From Pelagimonas varians (GTDB lineage Bacteria; Pseudomonadota; Alphaproteobacteria; Rhodobacterales; Rhodobacteraceae): a DNA stretch of 64,000 nt. How positions within the stretch are numbered: position 1 is the stretch's first letter; each line of letters opens with the position of its first letter. The position numbers were made by a program, and so were the translations under genes. The stretch lies in contig NZ_QKMF01000004.1 of the NCBI RefSeq assembly GCF_003208435.1, positions 186,001 through 250,000 on the forward strand, in the 5' to 3' direction. Positions 42,078-51,622 of the stretch are shown here, piece after piece. The notes beneath the pieces are model-generated. The model saw only the letters and a list, made by a program, of their open reading frames with translations. It ran no database searches and was not told the origin of the DNA.

Positions 42078-45000
42078 GCTTGATCCTCCAGAAGGGCGGT
42101 GATCGAATTGCGGCGGGTGGTCCACAGGCCCGCGTCTTGCAGTGCACGAAATCGGTCCCGCAAAGCCTGAAGGGCACCAGGATTTTCACGTTCCAAGAAT
42201 TCAACAAGATCGTTTCTGCCCAAGGTGGCTTCGAAATACAGGTCAAACAAATGTGCCGGAACGACTTGGGCCAGATGTGCAAAGGCAGCCATGTGATCCA
42301 ATGTGGCGCTGATTTCAGCGCCGCCGCGGAACCCGTGTGCCATCATGGATGTGACCCAATCGGGGTTGGCCGCGCGGGCGCGGGTCACGCGGGCGATTTC
42401 TTCGGTCAGATCGCGTGCGACGGGCGTATCGGGGCGGGTTGCGTCCATGTGATACAAGGACGGGGTATTTCCGCCCAAGCGCGCAACGGCGGCTGCAAAT
42501 CCGGCTTCATGGGCGGCATAATCCGACGCCATCAACACATCGGTTTCCGGCAAGTCTTGCAAATGCACAAAGCTGTCAGCTGATTTCACCCGTTTTTCAA
42601 GGGCTTCTCGGGCGTAGGTAATGTTGCCTTTCGCGTCGATGGCATGGCTTGAGGCCTGAAGCCATGCTTCGCCTGCGGCTTGCCTTGCCTCTTCGGTATA
42701 GGTTTCCAACTGTGCGCCCATCGAAAGACCATACAAACCGGGGCGCGGCCCGAAAACGCGGGGCTGCGCAGACAGGTAAGGATTGTCCTCAGCGCTTTCT
42801 TCGCGGGCCGCAAGGGCCGCAGCGGCGCTTTCAAACATCTGCGCAAGGCCGGGAAACACATCACGAAACAGGCCGGACACCCGCAAGGTCACATCAATTC
42901 GCGGTCGGTTGAGCATTGCCAAGGGCACAACTTCAAAGCCGCCGACACGTTCTGATCCGTCGTCCCATTTGGGCGCAAGTCCGGCTAAATGCAGCGCCAT
43001 GGCGAATTCTTCGCCGGCGGTGCGCATTGTGGCGGATCCCCAAAGATCTATGACCAATCCCTTTGGCCAATCGCCATTGTCTTGTAAGTGGCGGCGCAGC
43101 AATTCTTCGGCCAGTTTCACACCCTGGGCATGGGCAGATCGGGACGGTACGGCACGCGGATCGGTGGTGAAAAGGTTGCGGCCGGTGGGCAGCACATCTT
43201 CGCGGCCGCGATAGGGCGATCCGGACGGGCCGGGGGCAACCATGCGCCCGTTCAACGCGGCGGTTAGACCGGCTGTTTCGTGTGTCCCGTAGTCGCCGCG
43301 TCCAAAGACATGCAACCCGACAGTATACTGGCTTTCTTTGATATCACAGACAAAGGCATCAATCCGCGTGATCGCTTCGGCGGGGCTGGTTTCGTCGGTC
43401 AAACCCAAATCGGCCTCAACACCGGTGCCCTGCGCTTCGGCGCGAATATCAGTAACCAGACGGTCGCGGCGGGCAGGATCCAGCCCGTCTGCGGTTGAGT
43501 ATTCGTCAAGCAAGCCTTCAAGGCGGCCCATGCCTTCGGGCAATTTGGTCAGCGCAAGTGGCGGAGGAATATGGCCGATTGTAACAGCAGAAATTCGGCG
43601 TTTGGCCTGCGCTGCTTCGCCGGGGTCGTTGACAATAAACGGGTAGATCACCGGCATGTCGCCGATCAAAACCTCGGGCCAGCAGGTGTTAGAAAGAGCG
43701 ACTGATTTACCGGGCAGCCATTCCAGCGTGCCATGCGCACCGATGTGGACCAAGGCATCAGACTGGGTGCGCAACCACAAATAGAAGGCGACATAAGAAT
43801 GACGCGGCGTACGGTCCAGGTCGTGGTAATCATCCACACGGCTGTCGACATTTCCGCGTTCCGGTTGCAACGCAATCAGGGCGTTTTGTGCACGAATTGC
43901 AGCAAAACACAGATCGCCACTGTCAAATAGCGGGTCTTCTTTCGGTGTTCCCCAAGCGGCGGCCAGATCATCTTGTAACTCTTCAGGCAGCGTTTTCAGC
44001 GCCTCTACATACTTGGCCACTGGCCAGCGCAGGCGGTGAAAGGCCAAAGTGCTGCCAAGGTTTTCGACAGGGTTCGCAGCGTGACCATCCCGTTTAAGAT
44101 TTAGCAAAATCTCGTTGCACGATGCCAACGCATCAAGGCCTACCGCATGCGCCAATTGGTGGCTTTTGCCTGGATAGGTCGATAAAATCAAAGCCACCTG
44201 TTTGTCGGCAGCGGGCAGGGTGGCCAGACGATGCCAGCGCATGACCTTGTCTGCAACGGCATCAATCCGGCATTGATCAGCACGGTGTGCAAAGCGCGAA
44301 TATTCCAAATCGGGGTCTTTGCGGCCGGGCTGCTTAAAACTTGCAACGCCAGAGAAAATACGTCCGTCTACTTCGGGCAATACGACATGCATTGCCAAAT
44401 CCGCAGGTGACAAACCGCGATCCGCCAGCGCCCAATCCTTTTTGCGGGCGGTAGACAGGGCCACTTGAAACACCGGACATCCGGTTTCGCTGAGCGGAGA
44501 CGCAGCCCCATTTGCCCCTTGGGCCGAAAAGGCTGTGGCATTGACGATGGCCGCAGGGGCCAGTTCGGTCAGTTGCTCGCGCAGCCATTTTGCTGCGGCG
44601 GGCGATTTCAGGCTGGGTGCAAAGACACCGCAGGCTGCAAATCCGCGGGCTTCAAGTGCTGTAATCAAAGCATCAATCGGCGAGGTGTCCGCAGATGTCA
44701 GATAGGACCGGTAAAAGCTCACCAAAGCCAAAGGTTTTCCGGTCACTGGCGGCGCTGGGATGACGCCGTTCTCGGGGTGATAGAACCCCATGTCCGGCAT
44801 GGTTTTGTCGCCAGCAACCGGACCGCTATAGAGTCCGGCAGCAAGTGCCATTTGCGCCAAAGCCGCTTGCGCTGCCACCGCGCCGCCCGCATCACACAAG
44901 TGTTGCAACTGGCGCAGAGTGGACACCGGCAGGGTCGAAACTTCGTCAAGGCGGGCGTCGGTGCGGCCATCTGCAGGCAAGACAGCCAAGGCAATGCCGT

Positions 45001-45319
45001 TACGCCGCGCCAGATCTTGCAGTGTTGCCAGCCCATAGGGCCAATAGCTTTCGCCGCCAATCAAGCGCACCAAGATGCCTTTGGCACCATGTAACGTTTG
45101 CTCTGCATAGGTGTCGACTGACAAAGGGTGTTTCAAGGCAACGAGATTGGCCAACCGCAACGTGGGCAACCCGCCTTTGGAACGATGCCAGCCCGCCGCG
45201 AAAGCGCCCAAGTCACTGTCGGAAAAGGACAGTACCACAAGATCTGCGGGCGTTTGCCCCAGATCTTGTGGAGTATCAGATTCCTCTAGCCCGTGGCTTT
45301 CGCGAAAGACGACATGCAT
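42074..45319 (-). CDS. cobN: cobaltochelatase large subunit
   Basis: A 1081-residue subunit that binds hydrogenobyrinic acid a,c-diamide and cobalt. With the AAA+ pair CobS/CobT (not in this window, and unrelated to the late-pathway cobS and cobT below) it inserts cobalt at the cost of ATP. Landmarks include HGTLEWLPGKSVALSNTCWPEVLIGDMPVIYPFIVNDPGE, GSPYRGREDVLPTGRNLFTTDPRAVPS, LWGSATMRTAGEEFAMALHLAGL and GMVAP-like GRMVAPGPSGSP. It is shorter than the 1200-plus residues of the classical enzyme. It begins 6 bp after cobW. Confidence 0.96.
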   Translation of the reverse strand: MHVVFRESHGLEESDTPQDLGQTPADLVVLSFSDSDLGAFAAGWHRSKGGLPTLRLANLVALKHPLSVDTYAEQTLHGAKGILVRLIGGESYWPYGLATLQDLARRNGIALAVLPADGRTDARLDEVSTLPVSTLRQLQHLCDAGGAVAAQAALAQMALAAGLYSGPVAGDKTMPDMGFYHPENGVIPAPPVTGKPLALVSFYRSYLTSADTSPIDALITALEARGFAACGVFAPSLKSPAAAKWLREQLTELAPAAIVNATAFSAQGANGAASPLSETGCPVFQVALSTARKKDWALADRGLSPADLAMHVVLPEVDGRIFSGVASFKQPGRKDPDLEYSRFAHRADQCRIDAVADKVMRWHRLATLPAADKQVALILSTYPGKSHQLAHAVGLDALASCNEILLNLKRDGHAANPVENLGSTLAFHRLRWPVAKYVEALKTLPEELQDDLAAAWGTPKEDPLFDSGDLCFAAIRAQNALIALQPERGNVDSRVDDYHDLDRTPRHSYVAFYLWLRTQSDALVHIGAHGTLEWLPGKSVALSNTCWPEVLIGDMPVIYPFIVNDPGEAAQAKRRISAVTIGHIPPPLALTKLPEGMGRLEGLLDEYSTADGLDPARRDRLVTDIRAEAQGTGVEADLGLTDETSPAEAITRIDAFVCDIKESQYTVGLHVFGRGDYGTHETAGLTAALNGRMVAPGPSGSPYRGREDVLPTGRNLFTTDPRAVPSRSAHAQGVKLAEELLRRHLQDNGDWPKGLVIDLWGSATMRTAGEEFAMALHLAGLAPKWDDGSERVGGFEVVPLAMLNRPRIDVTLRVSGLFRDVFPGLAQMFESAAAALAAREESAEDNPYLSAQPRVFGPRPGLYGLSMGAQLETYTEEARQAAGEAWLQASSHAIDAKGNITYAREALEKRVKSADSFVHLQDLPETDVLMASDYAAHEAGFAAAVARLGGNTPSLYHMDATRPDTPVARDLTEEIARVTRARAANPDWVTSMMAHGFRGGAEISATLDHMAAFAHLAQVVPAHLFDLYFEATLGRNDLVEFLERENPGALQALRDRFRALQDAGLWTTRRNSITALLEDQA

Positions 45320-45325
45320 CGGTGG

Positions 45326-46360
45326 TTACGCCTCAAGCACTTGGCGGATGGCCGCTTCGTTGATGTGATCGTGTTCAGCGATAACAACCAATTGGGTTTT
45401 GCGCGGTTGCGCGCCCCAAGGTTGGTCAAATTGTGCACGAACGCGGGCACCTACGGCCTGAACCAGCAGGCGCATCGGTTTGCCTGTGACAGCAACATAT
45501 CCTTTGACCCGTAAGATGTTTTGTTCCTTGGCAAGGCGTTCGATATTGGCCTGCAAGGCATCGGGATTGGCAACTTCGCCGAGATCAATAACGATACTGT
45601 CGAAATCATCATGCTCGTGATCGTGATGGCCATCGTGGTGGCTGGGACGGCTGTCCAGATCGTCTTCGGCGGCGGCCCCAAGACCAAGGATAACGCGCGG
45701 GTCAACCACACCTTCGGTCATCGGAATGATCGGCAGTTTGCGCGGTGCTTCGGACTCAATCACTGCGCGGGCCTTGGCGATTCCGGCTTCTCCGGCCAAA
45801 TCTGCCTTTGACAGCAGAACAATGTCAGCGCAAGAAATCTGGTCTTCGAAGACTTCGGACAAGGGTGTTTCGTGATCGAGGCTGTCATCTGCATCGCGCT
45901 GCGCTTGCACCGCTTCCAGGTCAGGGGCGAATTGGCCGGCGGCCACCGCTTCGGCATCGGCCAGGGTGATGACACCGTCTACGGTGATGCGCGATTTGAT
46001 TGCCGGCCATTCAAATGCTTTGAGCAGGGGTTTCGGCAGCGCCAAGCCGGATGTTTCGATCAAGATGTGTTCCGGCTTTTCGGGCAGCGCCATCAAGGCT
46101 TCGATCGTCGGGATAAAATCATCGGCAACGGTGCAGCAGATGCAACCGTTGGCCAGCTCGACAATATTGTTCTCCGGGCAGTTTTCATCCGCGCAGCTTT
46201 TGAGGATATCGCCATCTACGCCAGCCGTGCCGAATTCATTGACCAAAACCGCAAGGCGTTTGCCTTGAGGGTTCATCATCAAATGGCGGATCAATGTTGT
46301 TTTACCTGCCCCAAGAAAGCCGGTGATTACGGTAACGGGGATTTTAGACAGATCAGTCAT
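45326..46360 (-). CDS. cobW: CobW-type metal-chaperone GTPase
   Basis: A 344-residue G3E-family GTPase. P-loop GFLGAGKTTL near residue 15, metal-binding CICC in NGCICCTVADD, the SKADL G4-type motif and a His-rich linker HHDGHHDHEHDDFD between the GTPase and C-terminal domains. CobW proteins are thought to deliver cobalt to CobN. It lies immediately upstream of cobN and overlaps the DUF1636 gene by eight bases, all downstream of a cobalamin riboswitch. Confidence 0.94.
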   Translation of the reverse strand: MTDLSKIPVTVITGFLGAGKTTLIRHLMMNPQGKRLAVLVNEFGTAGVDGDILKSCADENCPENNIVELANGCICCTVADDFIPTIEALMALPEKPEHILIETSGLALPKPLLKAFEWPAIKSRITVDGVITLADAEAVAAGQFAPDLEAVQAQRDADDSLDHETPLSEVFEDQISCADIVLLSKADLAGEAGIAKARAVIESEAPRKLPIIPMTEGVVDPRVILGLGAAAEDDLDSRPSHHDGHHDHEHDDFDSIVIDLGEVANPDALQANIERLAKEQNILRVKGYVAVTGKPMRLLVQAVGARVRAQFDQPWGAQPRKTQLVVIAEHDHINEAAIRQVLEA

Positions 46361-46727
46361 TTTTGGGCTCCTGCGGGGGAATGCGGGCTACAGATTGTTT
46401 GCGAAAGATTACGGGACGCTCGCGCCACGGCACCAGCCCGTCAGAGGTGGCGGCATAGGCGGCTGCACCGGCTAGAATGTCCTCAACGTGATCGCCTGCG
46501 TCGAGATCACCGTATACATAAGTCCATCGTTGCGGACCGCCCGATAGAACCATGGAACACCCACGCGTGCAGGCGGAGAGGCATTCGACCGGACGCAGTT
46601 GGACACCTTGGGGCAGATTCTGGGCGTTTAGGGCATCAAACAACTGCGTTCCGGCACGCGGGCCGGTATCATCCGTTGCGGCACCGGCGCGGCATGTAGT
46701 GCAAACCGTCAGCGTGACTTCGGCCAT
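46353..46727 (-). CDS. DUF1636 family probable iron-sulfur (thioredoxin-like ferredoxin) protein
   Basis: A 124-residue protein starting MAEVTLTVCTTCRAG. Cys residues fall as C-x2-C near the N-terminus and as VECLSACTRGCSMVLSG in the middle, like the 2Fe-2S thioredoxin-like ferredoxin fold. The rest is VYGDLDAGDHVEDILAGAAAYAATSDGLVPW. The family often neighbours cobW. It is the first gene after the riboswitch and overlaps cobW, so it probably helps deliver metal or electrons for cobalt insertion or for CobG. The exact role is unknown. Confidence 0.82.
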   Translation of the reverse strand: MAEVTLTVCTTCRAGAATDDTGPRAGTQLFDALNAQNLPQGVQLRPVECLSACTRGCSMVLSGGPQRWTYVYGDLDAGDHVEDILAGAAAYAATSDGLVPWRERPVIFRKQSVARIPPQEPKND

Positions 46728-46831
46728 AGGGTCCGTCCTTATTTTGGTCGAATAGGGGATAGCCAGCATGAGAGCCAAGCTCTCAAAGCCGGACGCGAAA
46801 CACCCCGTTCGCCCGTTGCAACTCACTTCGT

Positions 46832-47012
46832 TGGCAGGTCTCCCGGCTTGCGGATATCGGGGCGTTTGCCCCGGCGGTTCACCCACCTTCCCGGCATTGT
46901 GCCAGTGGCGCGGCGACCTCTCCGGTCACGGTCGCGGGGGCGGCTGCGCTTTGATCAAACGGCGATCTATCGCATTCCCTCTTCGCCTGTCCTAAAACAG
47001 GAACCAACAGGG
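46832..47012 (-). promoter_or_regulatory. cobalamin riboswitch ahead of DUF1636-cobW-cobN
   Basis: On the minus strand, GGTTCCTGTTTTAGGACAGG, GAGGGAATGCG, the AGCCGCCCCCGCGACCGTGA core, GCCACTGGC and the 3' element CAAGCCGGGAGACCTGCC follow in the order expected of a cobalamin aptamer. A GAGAGC/GCTCTC hairpin lies between it and the ATG at 46727. It would repress the long leftward cob operon when adenosylcobalamin is plentiful. Confidence 0.92.
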
Positions 47013-47292
47013 GCCACATGAGGCAGAGCGCCAAGGGTTGTCAAGCGACAAGGGGGGCGATTTGGCGCTGGAAAACGACATCTGCCAAGCCAACTCACCG
47101 CACATGGGCGTCTGTTGCATATATCGGCTGCATTTGTTGACGCTAACGGCTGTTTTGTCCCGCTTCCGGCAAGATTAAAATGCGCCAATCTCGTTGCGCG
47201 GTGTTCGCCGGATCAGCGGCCTTGCCCCCATTGACAGCCGCGCGCGCCTGCGTTTCAACTCCGATCCTGAGCCCAAAGCAGGAGAGCCGCAG

Positions 47293-47901
47293 ATGAGTGC
47301 CGATACTGACCGCCACGCGATGAAAATGGCCAAGAAGAAAGCCGCGCGCGACAAAATCATGGCCAGCAAGGAAGGCGAAAAAGGTCTGGTGATCGTGCAT
47401 ACAGGCCCGGGCAAGGGAAAATCTTCGTCCGGTTTTGGCATGATCTTGCGCTGTATTGCCCATGAAATGCCCTGCGCCGTTGTCCAATTCATCAAGGGGG
47501 CATGGCAAACCGGTGAGCGTACATTGATCGAAGCCAATTTTAGCGAATTGTGCCAGTTTTACGCAATGGGCGAAGGCTTTACTTGGGAGACCCAAGACAA
47601 AACCCGCGACATCGCCGCAGCGCAAAAAGGATGGGAAAAGGCCAAGGAGCTGATCCGCGATCCCGAGATCAAGATGGTTCTGCTGGATGAAATCAACATC
47701 GCGCTGCGCTATGACTATTTGGATATCAACGATGTTGTGAGTTTTTTGCGCGACGAAAAACCCGAGATGACCCACGTGGTGTTGACCGGGCGCAACGCCA
47801 AGGAAGAGCTGATTGAACTGGCTGATCTGGTCACCGAAATGACTTTGGTGAAACATCCTTTCCGGTCTGGCATCAAGGGCCAAAAAGGGGTGGAATTCTA
47901 A
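47293..47901 (+). CDS. cobO: cob(I)yrinic acid a,c-diamide adenosyltransferase
   Basis: A 202-residue ATP:corrinoid adenosyltransferase of the CobA/CobO/BtuR type. P-loop HTGPGKGKSSSGFGM, then CAVVQFIKGAWQTGER, VLLDEINIALRYDYLD and VLTGRNAKEELIELADLVTEM, ending with the KHPFRSGIKGQKGVEF tail. It attaches the adenosyl ligand to Co(I) corrinoids. Start 47293 has CAGGAGAGCC upstream. Its stop codon overlaps the next start as TAATG, so it is coupled to the Lin0512 genes and cobQ. About 280 bp separate it from the riboswitch of the opposite strand, and no riboswitch is seen on its own strand. Confidence 0.95.
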   Translation: MSADTDRHAMKMAKKKAARDKIMASKEGEKGLVIVHTGPGKGKSSSGFGMILRCIAHEMPCAVVQFIKGAWQTGERTLIEANFSELCQFYAMGEGFTWETQDKTRDIAAAQKGWEKAKELIRDPEIKMVLLDEINIALRYDYLDINDVVSFLRDEKPEMTHVVLTGRNAKEELIELADLVTEMTLVKHPFRSGIKGQKGVEF

Positions 47902-48245
47902 TGGCTAAAAAGCGTTTGCTGACGGAATTTGGCATGGGATCTTCCTTGCGCCGCCAAGACTATACGCAGGCAGCGGTGCGGGCGGTGACAAATGCGCTTT
48001 GGCACAATTCAATTAATCTGGCCGAACTGTTCGGCCGCCCCAAAGGCGATATGCTGATCGACGTGGAAATTGGCGTCGCAAATCCGGCCGCTGTTGACAT
48101 CGCTCAAATCGAAGCGGTTTTTCCTTACGGCCAACCGGTTGTGCACGTTGTAAAGGGCGGTTTGGACATCCCGCGCGGTGATGGCGGGTTGCCAACAGTT
48201 ATGGCCAATGCGGCTATCTCGGTCAGTTTTGAAATGGGGACCTAA
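47901..48245 (+). CDS. Lin0512 family protein, first copy
   Basis: A 114-residue protein of unknown function. Pattern: LLTEFGMGSSLRRQDYTQAAVRAVTNALWHNSI, LIDVEIGVANPAAVDI, VVHVVKGGLDIPRGDGG and TVMANAAISVSF. The repeating strand-helix layout and short length fit the Lin0512 family, small soluble proteins without known activity. Its ATG overlaps the cobO stop by one base and the second copy begins immediately after it. The position between cobO and cobQ suggests a role in late corrin-ring steps. Confidence 0.82.
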   Translation: MAKKRLLTEFGMGSSLRRQDYTQAAVRAVTNALWHNSINLAELFGRPKGDMLIDVEIGVANPAAVDIAQIEAVFPYGQPVVHVVKGGLDIPRGDGGLPTVMANAAISVSFEMGT

Positions 48246-48593
48246 ATGCAAAGATTCATTATTGAAATGGGGTCGGGCAACGATCAATACGGTCAAGATT
48301 ATACCAAGGCCGCAGCCCGCGCGATCGAAGATGCAATCCGGCATTCCTCAATTCCTATGTTCGATACGCTCGGTTTGGATCACACAAAGATGGCTGTCCA
48401 AGTCACTGTTGGCGTTCAAGAACCGGACAAAGTGGATTGCGCAGAGCTGGCGAAGAAACTGCCGCGGGGGCAGGCCAAGGTAAAGGCGGTTCAAGGTGGG
48501 TTGAATGTCACCAATCCGGACAGCGGCAATGTTATTGTCATCGCATCGGCCGCCGTCGAAGCCTTTCTCGATCCGAAAATTCTACCGAAATGA
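48246..48593 (+). CDS. Lin0512 family protein, second copy
   Basis: A 115-residue paralogue of the preceding protein. [33 protein letters not shown] aligns with the first copy's opening, [15 protein letters not shown] with its middle, and [29 protein letters not shown] with its end. Shared positions include E-x-G-x-G, QDYT-x-AA-RA and V-GG-L. Two adjacent, divergent copies suggest a heteromeric complex. It ends in an ATGA overlap with cobQ, so all four genes are one operon. Function unknown. Confidence 0.82.
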   Translation: MQRFIIEMGSGNDQYGQDYTKAAARAIEDAIRHSSIPMFDTLGLDHTKMAVQVTVGVQEPDKVDCAELAKKLPRGQAKVKAVQGGLNVTNPDSGNVIVIASAAVEAFLDPKILPK

Positions 48594-50038
48594 GCAAAGC
48601 CTTGATGATTCAGGGGGCCGGCTCGAATGTGGGCAAGTCCTTGTTGGTGGCGGGTCTGTGCCGCGCGGCTCGAAAGCGTGGCCTGTCTGTCGCACCATTC
48701 AAACCGCAAAACATGTCCAACAATGCGGCGGTCACATCCGATGGCGGTGAAATCGGCCGCGCGCAGGCCCTACAGGCGATGGCTTGCGGTTTGGTGCCAC
48801 ACACCGATATGAATCCGGTGTTGCTGAAACCTGAAACGGATGTTGGCGCGCAGGTTGTGGTGCAAGGTCGACGTCTAACAACCTGTAAAGCAAGAGAATA
48901 CTCCAAGCTAAAACCGCAACTGATGACACACGTTCTGGAGAGTTTTGACCGGCTCAAGGCGGCCTATGATTTGGTGATGGTCGAAGGGGCCGGAAGCCCC
49001 GCCGAAGTGAATTTGCGCCACGGTGATATTGCCAACATGGGGTTTGCCGAGGCGGCCAATGTTCCCGTCGTTTTAGTGGGCGACATCGATCGCGGCGGTG
49101 TAATTGCGCAGATTGTTGGCACGCGCGCGGTACTTGATCCCGAAGATATTGAACGCATCTCGGGCTTTTTGATCAACAAATTTCGCGGTGATCCTAGTCT
49201 GTTTGATGACGGATATACTCTGATCGAACAACAATCCAAGTGGCCGGGTTTTGGCGTTCTGCCATTCTTTGACGCAGCCTATAAACTGCCTGCCGAAGAC
49301 GCGCTGGATTTGCCAAAGCGGTCCAAGGGGCAGGGACTGCGGGTGGTTTGTTTGCGGCTGTCACGTATCGCGAATTTTGATGACTTGGACCCGTTGGCAC
49401 AGGAACCGGGGGTGGATTTGACCATGCTGTCCGCCGGTCAGGCCATTCCGGGCGACACCGATTTGGTAATCCTTCCGGGCAGTAAATCAACGCGCGGAGA
49501 TCTGGCGTTTGTCAGGGCGCAGGGATGGGACATTGATCTGGCGGCCCATGTTCGGCGCGGGGGGGCTGTTCTGGGAATTTGCGGTGGCTATCAGATGCTT
49601 GGCATGGAAATTCGCGACCCAAATGGCATCGAAGGCAAAGCAGGAACAGACAAAGGTTTGGGACTTTTGAACATCGAAACCGAAATGACAGACGACAAAA
49701 CACTGACCCGCGTTACAGCCGAACATGAAGCCTCGGGTACGTCGATGCAGGGGTATGAAATCCACATCGGAAAAAGCGAAGGACCGGATAGAGCCCGCCC
49801 ATTTGCCTCCATTGGCGGCATCCGCGAAGGGGCCGTTTCACCGGACGGCAAAATCATGGGCAGCTATTTGCACGGTTTGTTTTCTTCGGATGAATTCCGA
49901 GCAGCCTTTTTGGCGGGTTTGGGGGCACCGTCTTCTGGGCTTGGTTATGATAGCACTGTTGAGGCCACATTGGATGCTTTGGCAGATCATATGGAACAGC
50001 ACCTTGATATCGAAGGTATTTTGGGTCTCGCTCATTAG
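48590..50038 (+). CDS. cobQ: cobyric acid synthase
   Basis: A 482-residue amidotransferase that amidates four side chains (b, d, e, g) of adenosylcobyrinic acid a,c-diamide. N-terminal P-loop region [26 protein letters not shown] and [14 protein letters not shown]; then [27 protein letters not shown]; and a glutaminase domain with the nucleophile Cys in [12 protein letters not shown] and catalytic His in [12 protein letters not shown]. Start 48590 forms ATGA with the upstream stop. It is convergent with bluB, overlapping it by four bases. Confidence 0.96.
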   Translation: MSKALMIQGAGSNVGKSLLVAGLCRAARKRGLSVAPFKPQNMSNNAAVTSDGGEIGRAQALQAMACGLVPHTDMNPVLLKPETDVGAQVVVQGRRLTTCKAREYSKLKPQLMTHVLESFDRLKAAYDLVMVEGAGSPAEVNLRHGDIANMGFAEAANVPVVLVGDIDRGGVIAQIVGTRAVLDPEDIERISGFLINKFRGDPSLFDDGYTLIEQQSKWPGFGVLPFFDAAYKLPAEDALDLPKRSKGQGLRVVCLRLSRIANFDDLDPLAQEPGVDLTMLSAGQAIPGDTDLVILPGSKSTRGDLAFVRAQGWDIDLAAHVRRGGAVLGICGGYQMLGMEIRDPNGIEGKAGTDKGLGLLNIETEMTDDKTLTRVTAEHEASGTSMQGYEIHIGKSEGPDRARPFASIGGIREGAVSPDGKIMGSYLHGLFSSDEFRAAFLAGLGAPSSGLGYDSTVEATLDALADHMEQHLDIEGILGLAH

Positions 50039-50658
50039 CGGTTTTCCCAGGGGTTGGCAGTGTTTTCTTGCCAACCTGCCCGATGTAAAAGCGGGGTGTC
50101 ATCCTCAAATGATGGATGCCCGATGCACAAATAGGCACAAAATTTCCACGTTTTCGGCACCTCAAACAGGGTTTCGATATGAACAGGGTCCAAGATAGAC
50201 AACATACCGACGCCCAGATTTCGGGCTCTTGCCGCCAACCAAAGGCTGAAAATCGCCATTGAGGTTGATTGGGCCAGCGTTTCCGGCATGGTTTGACGGC
50301 CAAGCCCTTGGCCTTCTGGTGGATTGGTTTCGGTGAATATTGCAAGCTGCACAGGGGCCTTGTCCAACCCGGCCAGCTTTAGTTTTGTGTAGGAATCAAG
50401 GGTTTGTCCGCTGTACCCCATGGCGGCTTCGCTGTTACAGCGTTCAAATTCTGTGCGAACAGCTTGTTTGAGCGCAAGCGTTTGTACACGCAAAACCCGC
50501 CACGGTCGGGAGTTGCCCACCGAAGGGGCCATTTCCATCGCATTTTGCAGAACTGCCAGATCGTGTTCAGCGACTGGAGTGTCTTGGAAGTGACGGGTGT
50601 CGCGCCGCCAAGTCAAAATTTCATGCAGGGCCGTCTGATGGGTGCTGTCAAATTTCAT
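50035..50658 (-). CDS. bluB: 5,6-dimethylbenzimidazole synthase
   Basis: A 207-residue nitroreductase-fold flavin enzyme that cannibalises reduced FMN with oxygen to make DMB, the lower ligand of B12. Motifs: [79 protein letters not shown] and YLCIGHP. Start ATG 50658 forms ATGA with the cobC stop. It is the last gene of the bluF-bluE-cobD-cobC-bluB run. Confidence 0.95.
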   Translation of the reverse strand: MKFDSTHQTALHEILTWRRDTRHFQDTPVAEHDLAVLQNAMEMAPSVGNSRPWRVLRVQTLALKQAVRTEFERCNSEAAMGYSGQTLDSYTKLKLAGLDKAPVQLAIFTETNPPEGQGLGRQTMPETLAQSTSMAIFSLWLAARARNLGVGMLSILDPVHIETLFEVPKTWKFCAYLCIGHPSFEDDTPLLHRAGWQENTANPWENR

Positions 50659-51620
50659 CGCAGTGCCTCTTGCAATCGGGTCCATTCGTGCATGGTTCCG
50701 GGCAATCCAAGCCGGATGAGGTGCGGGGACCACGGAAAGATGCGGCTCCAGATTTGTGACTTGGCAAGCCGTTCTTGTGCACATGTTGCATCCGGTGTGC
50801 GATAGAGGCGGAACAATTCCGTTCCTCCAAGAACCTCCCAATCTGTAGCGCTTGCGATGGCATCCATATGGGTTATCTCGCCCCGCAAGCGGTCAATGGT
50901 TTTGGTGGCCCAATCGCTATCCAAAAGAGCCTTTTCCCCAACCTCGATCGCGAGTCCCGAAACAGGCCAAGGGCCAGACATTTCAGTCAGTTGATTGATA
51001 TTCTTCATGCAGCTTAGAACAAATCCGAGCCGCAAACCGGCAAGGCCGTAAAACTTGCCAAACGACCGCAGAACAAACAGGTTTTCCGCCTCTTCGATAT
51101 CGGGGGCGACGCTCAGATCGGGTCGCGCATCACCAAAGCTTTCATCGACAACCAACTGCCCGACTTTTCTGCTTAGCTCCATCAAGGCTGTTGGCGTGGT
51201 TTCGCGCCCGTCGGGATTGTTGGGGTTGACCACCACGGCCAGGTCCGCACCGATCAGGTCTTGGACCTGTGACACGTCTTCGACCCGCCAACCGGCTGCG
51301 CGCAAACATGCGGCATGTTCATTGTAGGTTGGTGCCAAGACCCGCGCTTGTCCGGGACGGCCCAATCTGGGGATCATTTGTATGGCGGCTTGCGCGCCTG
51401 CGACGGGCAATATGCCAGCTGTGCATCGATAGGCATGCGCGGCGGCAGCCGTCAATCGGCCAATTGCTGCACGGGTTGGCAAGGATTGCCACGCGGTATC
51501 AGACAGCTGAGGGATGTTATAGGGCACCCGATTGATGCCTGTTGACAGGTCAATCCAATCGGCATCTGCACCGCCAAAAAGAGCCTTGGCCCCATCAATA
51601 TTTCCGCCGTGGTCGCGCAT
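50655..51620 (-). CDS. cobC: threonine-phosphate decarboxylase (CobC)
   Basis: A 321-residue PLP-dependent aminotransferase-fold enzyme that decarboxylates L-threonine phosphate to aminopropanol phosphate, the linker of the nucleotide loop. It opens HGGNIDGAKALFGG and DWIDLSTGINRVPY; further motifs are VVNPNNPDGRETT, LVVDESFGDARPDLSV and the Schiff-base Lys region LRSFGKFYGLAGLRLGFVLS. Start ATG 51620 is two bases after the cobD stop. It supplies the CobD reaction together with BluE. Confidence 0.93.
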   Translation of the reverse strand: MRDHGGNIDGAKALFGGADADWIDLSTGINRVPYNIPQLSDTAWQSLPTRAAIGRLTAAAAHAYRCTAGILPVAGAQAAIQMIPRLGRPGQARVLAPTYNEHAACLRAAGWRVEDVSQVQDLIGADLAVVVNPNNPDGRETTPTALMELSRKVGQLVVDESFGDARPDLSVAPDIEEAENLFVLRSFGKFYGLAGLRLGFVLSCMKNINQLTEMSGPWPVSGLAIEVGEKALLDSDWATKTIDRLRGEITHMDAIASATDWEVLGGTELFRLYRTPDATCAQERLAKSQIWSRIFPWSPHLIRLGLPGTMHEWTRLQEALR

Positions 51621-51622
51621 TG

